From: Syngnathus acus | Taxonomy: Eukaryota; Chordata; Actinopteri; Syngnathiformes; Syngnathidae | DNA length: 64,000 bases | Direction of reading: 5' to 3' | Assembly: GCF_901709675.1 (NCBI RefSeq) | Contig: NC_051097.1 | Location: 4,526,039 to 4,590,038, forward strand | Shown here: positions 35,401 through 44,400 of the stretch, piece by piece | Numbering within the stretch: position 1 is the stretch's first letter | How the letters are laid out: each line of letters begins with the position of its first letter | Program-made: the position numbers and the translations under genes | Notes under the pieces: generated by a model | What the model was told of the DNA's origin: nothing | Database searches by the model: none | Seen by the model: only the letters and a program-made list of their open reading frames with translations

Positions 35401-38400
35401 TGATTAACACCTTCAATGTTTATCTCTTTTTGTAACATGGTGACCATTCTTGCCAAAGTCTAACTTTCATTGTTCTGTAAAATTTGGCTTCCGATATGAC
35501 ACCTTCATTCTGAGCAAATGACAACTTTTGTAGACTGCTCTAAACTTTTCCCTTACCGTAGGTGTTGCGTCGCTCCACTCAAAGTTGTCCTTGTTCTTCT
35601 TGAGTCCCACCCAAGATTGCACTCCTCCTGCATATGGCGCGTGAGCTTGAGGATATCAAAGAAGCAAGGAAATTTAACACAAGAAGAGCATCGTGTCAGA
35701 CATTGTGAAGCGCTAGGGGACGATAGCTGGGATCGGCAGTTTGTCTTGAAGCTCACCAGCCAAGAATTGGCCATCAACCAGTGACTGGACGCTGGCCAGG
35801 TGACCACCGTTCCATTCTTCGCAGAACCTCTCGGCTGCCTCCCAAGTTCGCTTCATCCCCTCAAAGTGATAGCAAGAGTCCCTGTACAGGAAGTCGCCAG
35901 TGTCGCAGTAGGAAGCTGAAGCCACCAAGACACATGGATTACAAATCCACAACAAAACAGTGCAGGTGTGAAAAAAAGCGTCACTGCCACTCACTCTCCG
36001 CTCGATTGTAGCCGATTCCGTAGTCTTTGTAGGAACACAGCCGTCCTAACGGGCAGGCTGCAGGGGGACGACCTGATTGCATTCTTTTTCTCCTTTGAGC
36101 GTCAACATCAACGGAGTCGACTTACCGTCGAGCGGCCGCTCGCACATGTACGCCAATGAGGATCCGCACAAGCCATGTCTCCATTTTCCAGGCTGACTGT
36201 CTACGTGCACACCTTGGCTGACGTACGTGCAAGATTCATCGTTGGAGCTGTCGGAAAAAAAGCGTGAAAAACGAGACACACATCCAACAGACGGGCTACG
36301 TTTTTTTCTCCATCTTCTGATAAAAAGTAAACAAAGGTGCTTCATGGCGTGCTCACACATTTTAAAAAAGGGGTTCCAAAATCTCCCCGTGCATCTTGCC
36401 CGTCACAGGACGCAAAAAGGTGACCTTCCTACCTTCCGTTTTGACTCGAGGTCCAGTTAGCGTAGGTCGGCGTCAGAGCAGTGTCGGACCAAGTCAGCCT
36501 CTTTTCTCCCGCTTCAAAAAACTGACACCAGTCCTTGTCGCAAACCTGCCAAAACCAATACTGGTTGTCACTCGAGTACCAGTAGGAAGCCCACTTGCGC
36601 TTCCGTCTCACCAGATTGGAGAGTCCGATCCAGAACGGCTTGTCGCCCATTTGCTCCTTCGCAAACTTCTCCTCATCCTCCGAGGTGATGGAGACCAGGT
36701 CGCCGCCCTCCAAGACGCAGTCGTAACGAGCACCCAGCCAACCGGTGGTGGTCTCCATCTTCCTGTAGCAGCTGGAGCCGAAGCCGTGCCACCCTTTGGT
36801 CATTGCACATGTCTGAATGCCTGAGGGAACATTTTGGGATTACTCTGACGTAATAACGCACAGTTTTTTGTCTTCTTTGCTAAAATTATTCATTCAGTTT
36901 CAGCCAATTGCGTCACCTGCATCACTACTTACTAGGGGTGTAACGATTCATCGATACACATCGATTAATCGATATAATGCTCTACGATGTATTGGCATCG
37001 ATGCTAAACGTAAACATCGATTTATATCGCCGTGTTTGACCTCGGACATTAGACGCGACTTTATTTTGAAATCCAGTTCATTGTTGCTTGCTTCCTCTTT
37101 CCGGGAGCAGTACGCGGCGTGCTGTGTTGTGAGCAGAGCAGGCACGTGAAAGGGGAGCCGACAACTACGCGGCTCCTGGGCTGGTGCTATGGCTAGTGTC
37201 CAAGAAGACAAGGAAATTCGCTCCCCTTTGGGCTTCAAGTCATTCGTTTGGAAGCACTTTGGATTCCAAAGAAAAGATGGCTCAACGGACAATTAAAATT
37301 ATTGTAAATAAATAGTTCAGTAATGCACTTTAAAGTTAATGGTATTACAAAAAAAGAAAGAATATTCATTTTTCTTTACTTATATGAGAAAAAATATAGG
37401 AATTTGATAAAGTTCAGTGTTAAAATAAGCACTTTGTATACTACAATACTCTTGTAATTTCCTAAATAAAGAGTTTGCAGTACCTTGTTGATTTTGCGTG
37501 TGAATTGTTATAAATCAGGATATTGTTCTATATTTTTTATTTAAAAAAAAAGAAAAAAAAGAAAAATATCGATCGTGGAGCACTATATCGTGATGTATCG
37601 TGAATGAATCACAGCAGGCTTTAAGATATTGGCAATAATAGTATCGTGATCCTTTGTATCGATATGATATCGTATCGTGACAAAACCCGCGATTTACACC
37701 CCTACCACTTACATCAGACCAAAAACCTTACAATTGCCACTTTGGTCCTCTCGGCTGATAACGCAAGTTGGGGAGAATGTACCGAGCATCTCGTCTTACC
37801 TCTTCTCCTGCAGACGTAGCCGCTCTTCTTCTCACAATCGACAACTTCCATGCCGCCCTTGCCATGGAGTAAGGAGTTGCAGCGTCGGCCGGGGGGGTCA
37901 CCAGGGTTACCTTAAAGGAGACCACAGATGCTCAGCGCTCCTTCCTTCCTCCAAACATCGGCCAGGTTTTAGACCCACTTGCGCCCAAAAGGACGGAACT
38001 CCGTGAGGATTCGTCAGACTGCTTGCTGCCGACTTCAACATTGGTGTCGCTGGCGTCCAACCACAAAGAGGAACCGCTTGGCAGAAGCCCTTTGGGTCAA
38101 AGGTAAATACAGAACAGAAGGTTGAAGCATCTTACAGATGCGAGTCCAAAACGCTTAACTAAAACGAAGTGATGGTGACGTCTGGGTTGGGTCCTTGTTG
38201 GCGGGGGTCACAAGCTTATTTTTGGTCTATCCTTTGGAATGACAGAAACTCGGCAAAATGTTGACGTGAGTCGGTGGTCTCTCGATGGATTCTTTCATTA
38301 AGTACTTCGGCTGCGCCAAAAAGCGAAGCAGACTGAGGACGACCTACCGTGTATGAAGTTGTGTTCCTGTAAGTCGGTGATGGCGAGCAGGTTGCCTCTG

Positions 38401-41400
38401 CGGCGGGCGCACTCGTCTCGCGCCTCCTTCCAGGTCTTGGTGGCCATGTCGTTGATCAGGTAGCAGAAGTCGTTGGCGGGGTTCTCCCGCCACAAGCCGC
38501 ACTTTGGACTCTTGTCTGCAAACGAGACTCGAGTCACTTGAGGGCAAACAAGATTCTGCATGCGGGCTGCAGGTTGGGACGCCCACCTGATGCTGATGCC
38601 GGAAGAGGCGGAAGAGAAGCTCTGGCCTTGCCTGCAAGGATGCGAGAGGGGTCAAATATGAGAGAGCAATGAGAAGACAAAGGGCAAATGAGAGGTTGTG
38701 ACTTTCTGACCTTTTTGACAGATGGATGGACGAGTGGGACTAGTACAACTGTCGATCTCAACTTCTCCAGCACCAGTCAATTTTGTGCAGTCACCTGAAT
38801 ATTTAAGAAGATGCCACGGGACATCATCCTGCGGACGACAGTGGACATGACTCGAGCGTGTTTGGTGTTGCAGTTGCTCGGATGGCTTCCCACCACATTC
38901 CTTCAAAGTCACTTCATTGATTCAAATCGCTCAAATTAATCTTCACAAGCTCTATCTCACAATAAGAATTGTTGCGATGTTCCAACCTCTTCCAAGTTTC
39001 AGTTTGTAATCTATATAATCTAGACAGGGAGACCATTCTTGTTCGATGTTTCCAGATTCAATCAACTTTGTTCTGCTGAAATGACACTTTTCAACTTTAT
39101 CCTTCTAACGTAACAGCTTCATTAGGGCAAAGTGACAACTTTTTAGATCTCCCTTGCACACATTGTCACTTACTGTAGATGATCCGTCGCGCCACTCAAA
39201 TTTGCCATTGTTCTTCTTGAGTCCCAGCCAAGAATACCATGCTATTCGCTGGTGAGCTTGAGGAAAGCAGAACAAACACTTGTGAGGAAAAATTGCGGGA
39301 CGATTGCTAGCATGGTCAATTTGTCTTGGTGCTCACCAGCCAAAAACTGTCCGTCAACCTTTGAGTGGACGCTGGCCAAGAGACCTCCCTCTTCCTTGCA
39401 GAAATCTTCAGCCGCTTGCCAAGTTCCATTCCTCCCCTCAAAATGGTAACAAGAGTCCTTGTACAGGAACTCACCAGAGTCGCAGTAGGAAGCTGAAAGC
39501 CAAAAGAAACTAATTAGAAAACCACGACGACGCAGTTTGGGTGTAGAAAGAAGCGTCGCTGCCACTCAACTCTCAACTCGACTGTAAGTGTGACCGAAGT
39601 CTTTGTAGGAACACGGCCATCCCTCCGGGCAGTCTGCAGAAAGATGGCGCGGTTGCGCTTTTCTCCTTTCAGCATCAACATCGCAACAGACGTGTGGACT
39701 TACCGCTGGGCGACCGCTTGCACATGTACGCCAATGAGGATCCGCACGACCCACGTCTCCACTTGCCGGGCTGACTGTATACGTGCACACCTTGGTTGAC
39801 GTACGCGCAGGATTCATCATTGGAGCTGTTGGGAAAAGTCGAGAGACGCACATCTGACAAACGTGCCAATTTGGAGTTTATTTTCCTCTTTCCCGATAAA
39901 AAGAAAACAAAAGCTCTTTTAAACCTCATCACATATTTACCCATTTTTGGAAAGGGGTTCCAAAATCTCCCCGTGCATCTCGCTTGACACAGAACGCAAA
40001 GAGGTGTTCTCTTACCTTCCGTCTTGACTCGAGGTCCAGTTAGCGTAGATCGGCGTCAGAGCAGTGTCGGACCAAGTCAGCCCCTTTTCTGCCGCTTCAA
40101 AAAACTGACACCAGTCCTTGTCGCAAACCTGCCAAAAACAATACTGGTTGTCACTGGAGTACCAGTAGGAAGCCCACTTGCGCTTCCGCCTCACCAGATT
40201 GGAGAGTCCGATCCAGAACGCCTTGTCGCCCATTTGCTTCTTCACAAACTTCTCCTCATCCTCTGAAGTGATGGAGACAAGGTCGCCGCCCTCCCAGAAG
40301 CAGTCGTGGCGAGCCCCCAGCCAACCGTTGGTTGTGCTCATTTTCTTGTAACAGTTTGAGCCGTGAGGACTCCATCCGTTGACTGTGTCACATGTTGCCT
40401 CATGATCGGTCGATCCTGATGAAACAGCAAAGTTGCCTTGGTCATTTTTCAACCTTTGGTGAAAACCAGAAATTCAGCAAACAGGCATGAAGTGCATTGC
40501 CACCTTTATCAGATCACCAAATGATTCCCGAGCGCGGCACCGCTGCTGCTCACTGCTCCCCTCTCCCCCAGGGGATGGATCAAAATCACACGGGGATGGG
40601 TTAAACGCCGAGGACAAGTTTCACCGCACCCAGATGTGTGTGTGACGACGATCATTGGGACTTTTGGGACTTTAACCTTATATCACTTTTTGACAGATTA
40701 AGTCACCTGTATAGCTGACAATCCCCAACTGACAAGATTTAGGTGGGCATTTAGGGCTATTAGTCTGAAAGAATACTGTCCCAAGAGATAAACAAGGCAA
40801 TTTTTTTCACAAGATGTTTGTCAACCAGTTTCAAGATGCTGAATAATTTCAAGCACTCTTGCACATGTCAAAGAACAAAGGAAATTCAGTGCGCAGTCAA
40901 CATGGGCGGCATTTATTATGTCATGTGGGGGGCGGACCGCCCCCCCCCCCCCAAAAGAAAAAGCAAAGCGATTTTATCACTGTGTTTATCACTGTGTGGG
41001 GACTTTAGCGCCACCTTCATCTGCAGGCCGTGTGGGAGAGCTTGAGGCAAGTGAGGAGTTTTCAGGTTAATTAAGTCAGTAAGCAATTGGCTAAGGCTGC
41101 GTCATGGCCTGTAGCCAATCAGAGCCAGTGTTTTATACATGCTGACTGACGCACTTCCATCAGTAGTCACAACAGGACCGCTGAAGAATTTTCAAGAGGC
41201 GATATCAAAATGTATTTTAATATTGATTGAGGTTTAAGGCAAAAACGTGCATGTATTGTGTTATGTGATTTTTTTTAACCATAACGCTTTTCCCGGTAAC
41301 GAGTTACTTTTATTCAGTAATACAATTAATCAATCGACCTCGTTGGCGGGGTTCTCCCGCCACCAGCCGCAATTTGCACTCTTGCCTGCAAGCGAGACTC

Positions 41401-44400
41401 GAGTCACTTGAGAGCAAGCAAAATTCTCCATGTGGGCTGCAGGTTGGGACACCCACCTGATCCTGATGCTGGACCCGAAAGAAGCGGAACAGTAGCTCTG
41501 GCCTTGCCTGCAAGGACGCGAGAGGGGTCAAATATGAGAGAGCTATGAGAAGACAAAGGGGAAATGAGAGGTTGTGACTTTCTGACCTTTTTGACAGATG
41601 GATGGACGAAAGTCATCGGTACAACTGGTGGTCTCAACTTTTCCATCACTATCCAATTTTGCGCAGTCACCTGAACTTTTAGGAAGATCCCACGGGACAT
41701 CATCCTGCGGACGACAGTGGACATGACTCGAGCGTGTTTGGTGTTGCGGTTGCTCGGATGGCTTCCCACCACATTCCTTCAAAGTCACTTCATTGATTCA
41801 AATCGCTCAAATTTATTTTCACAAACTCTTTCTCACAATAAGATGGTTGCGATGTTCCAACCCCCTTCCAACTTTCTGATTGAAACTTTTCAATAAAAAA
41901 ATGTCTCCCCGTAAAATGAATGGTGCACTTTGATTCTACAAAGCACGTCATTGTTTTTTCCTTGTAAATTACAATGGTCATCCTCAGAAATCTAAGACAT
42001 CTTTTCACTCGTAACATGACTCAATACAAGTCAAAGTCAAATCTATTTGACAGGGAGACCATTCTTGTCAGATTTTTCCTTCTATTTCAATCAACTCTAT
42101 TCTACTAAAATTACACTTTTTAACTCTTGCCTTCTAACATGACAGCTTCATAAGTGACCATTTTTTAGACCTCCGTTGCAAACGTGTCACTTACTGTAGA
42201 TGATCCGTCGCGCCACTCAAATTTGCCACTGTTGTTCTTGAGTCCCAGCCAAGAATACAATCCCATTCGCCGGTGAGCTTGACGAAAACAGAACAAACAC
42301 TTGTGGTGAAAAATAGCGGGACGATTGCTGGCATGGTCAATTTGTCTTGGTGCTCACCAGCCAAAAACTGTCCGTCAACCTTTGAGTGAACGCTGGCCAA
42401 GAGACCTCCCTCTTCCTCGCAGAAATCTTCAGCCGCTTGCCTAGTTTTAGGCGTCCCCTCAAAATGGTAACAAGAGTCCTTGTACAGGAACTCGCCAGAG
42501 TCGCAGTCGGAAGCTGAAAGCCAAAAGAAACTAATCAGAAAACCACGAGAGGGCGCTGGTGTCAAAAGGAGCGTCGCTGCCACTCACTCTCCACTCGACT
42601 GTAAGTGTAACCCAAGTCTTTGTAGGAACACGGCCATACGTCCGGGCAGTCTGCAGAAATACGGCGTGGTTGCACTTTTCTCCTTTCAGCGTCAACATCG
42701 CAACGGACGTGTGGACTTACCGTCGGGCGACCGCTCGCACATGTACGCCAATGAGGATCTGCACGAGCCATGTCTCCACTTTCCACGCTGACTGTCTGCG
42801 TGCACACCTTGGTTGACGTACGCGCAGGATTCATCGTCGGAGCTGTTGAGAAAAGTCGGGAAAAATGAGACACACATCCGACAAACGTGCCAATTTGGAG
42901 TTTATTTTCCTCTTTCCCGATAAAAAGAAAACAAAAGCTTTCTTAAACCTCATCAGTCATCACATATTTACACATTTTTGGAATTTTTCCAATATCTCCC
43001 CGTGCATCTCGCTTGACACAGGACGCAAAGAGGTGTTCTCCTACCTTCCGCCTTGGCTTGCGGCCCAGTTAGCGTAGGTCGGGGTCACACCGGTGTTGGA
43101 CCAAGTCAGCCCCTTTTCTCCCGCTTCAAAACACTGACACCAGTCCTTGTCGCAGACCTGCCGAAACCAATCCCGTTGTCAATGGCATACCAAAAGCTCG
43201 CCAACAGTATGCTTCATCGAAAGGATTTGATGTTAAATATCCCTTGTAGATTGGGGTCAAACGTTTTGTACTTGAAAAAACAAAACTCGTATGTACTTGA
43301 AAAAAATAAAACTTAAATCTGAAAATAAACGACCTGATCTTAAAACTAGAAAAATTAAACAATGTAGTAAAACAAAAAAGTGTTTTTGAGTTCGCCTTGG
43401 TAATATTTTGGAATAAAGTATTTATTTTCAGGTTTCACCGCAATTTATTTTCATGATTTGAGATCTTTTTTCCAGTTGCATGTTTTATAGTTTCAGATTT
43501 GCAATTATTCTCAGGTTCAACAGAATGGGATCTTTTTTATTCAAATTCAAATCTTTTTGAGTTGTAATCCCAAATCTGGCGTGGGGCGGGGCGTGGAATC
43601 ACAAATGACAGTTTAAGTGGAAGGCTTAATTGGAACCACTGCGCAGAGACAGCGCTCTCAGGGAACGTAGGAACTAAAACAAATGGAATTTGACACCTCA
43701 ATACGGCATACCGTTTTTTTCCGTGTCATTCCGTGCTCTGGTCATTTCGTCAAAGAAGGGATAATAGTCCTCTTCTCTTCTTGACTGACAATGAATGTGA
43801 TAGTTTAATACAATCAGCAAATAACAAAATGCGTATTACAGGTAATATTTTATTTCACAACACTTTGCCTTGTTCCTTTCGTCTCTGCTGTTCACTTCAA
43901 ACACGCTCCATACGAACGCAAAGCTCTCGTATCAGACGCTTGTTCGATCACCTGCTCGTTTGCTGTCACAATGTACCCTACACAAATCCGAAACATTTGT
44001 TGCGGCTCCGAGTCACGACGAGGGGCAAGTTTTGGTTTCCAAGGGTGTTTTTATTCCTCTTCAACGTCTCTCCCATACAGAGCCGCCTTTTTCACATGTC
44101 CGCACGTCACTTTCCTCTCTTTTCATCTGATCGCGGTGGTGCCTTTAAGGGCAGTCGGAGAAATCAACGCCAACAAAAAAAAATACATCCAGCCTAGTTA
44201 AGACCATACCAAAGACTATAAAAATGGGACCCATTGCCTCCCTGCGTGTGTGACGATCATTGGGACTTAAAAAAAATAAAAATAAAATAAATAAAAAATT
44301 GGGTGCGTATTATACATGGGTACAGGCTTTTTTCCAGCATCAACATGCCATTTTTAGGGTGCGTATTATACATGGGGGCGTATTATACACGGAAAAAAAC

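Noticed and set aside
40940-41180. CCAAT- and TATA-like pair between blocks A1 and A2, suggesting a second promoter
   Set aside because: The spacing and orientation do not fit a minus-strand promoter, and no signal-peptide exon precedes block A2.
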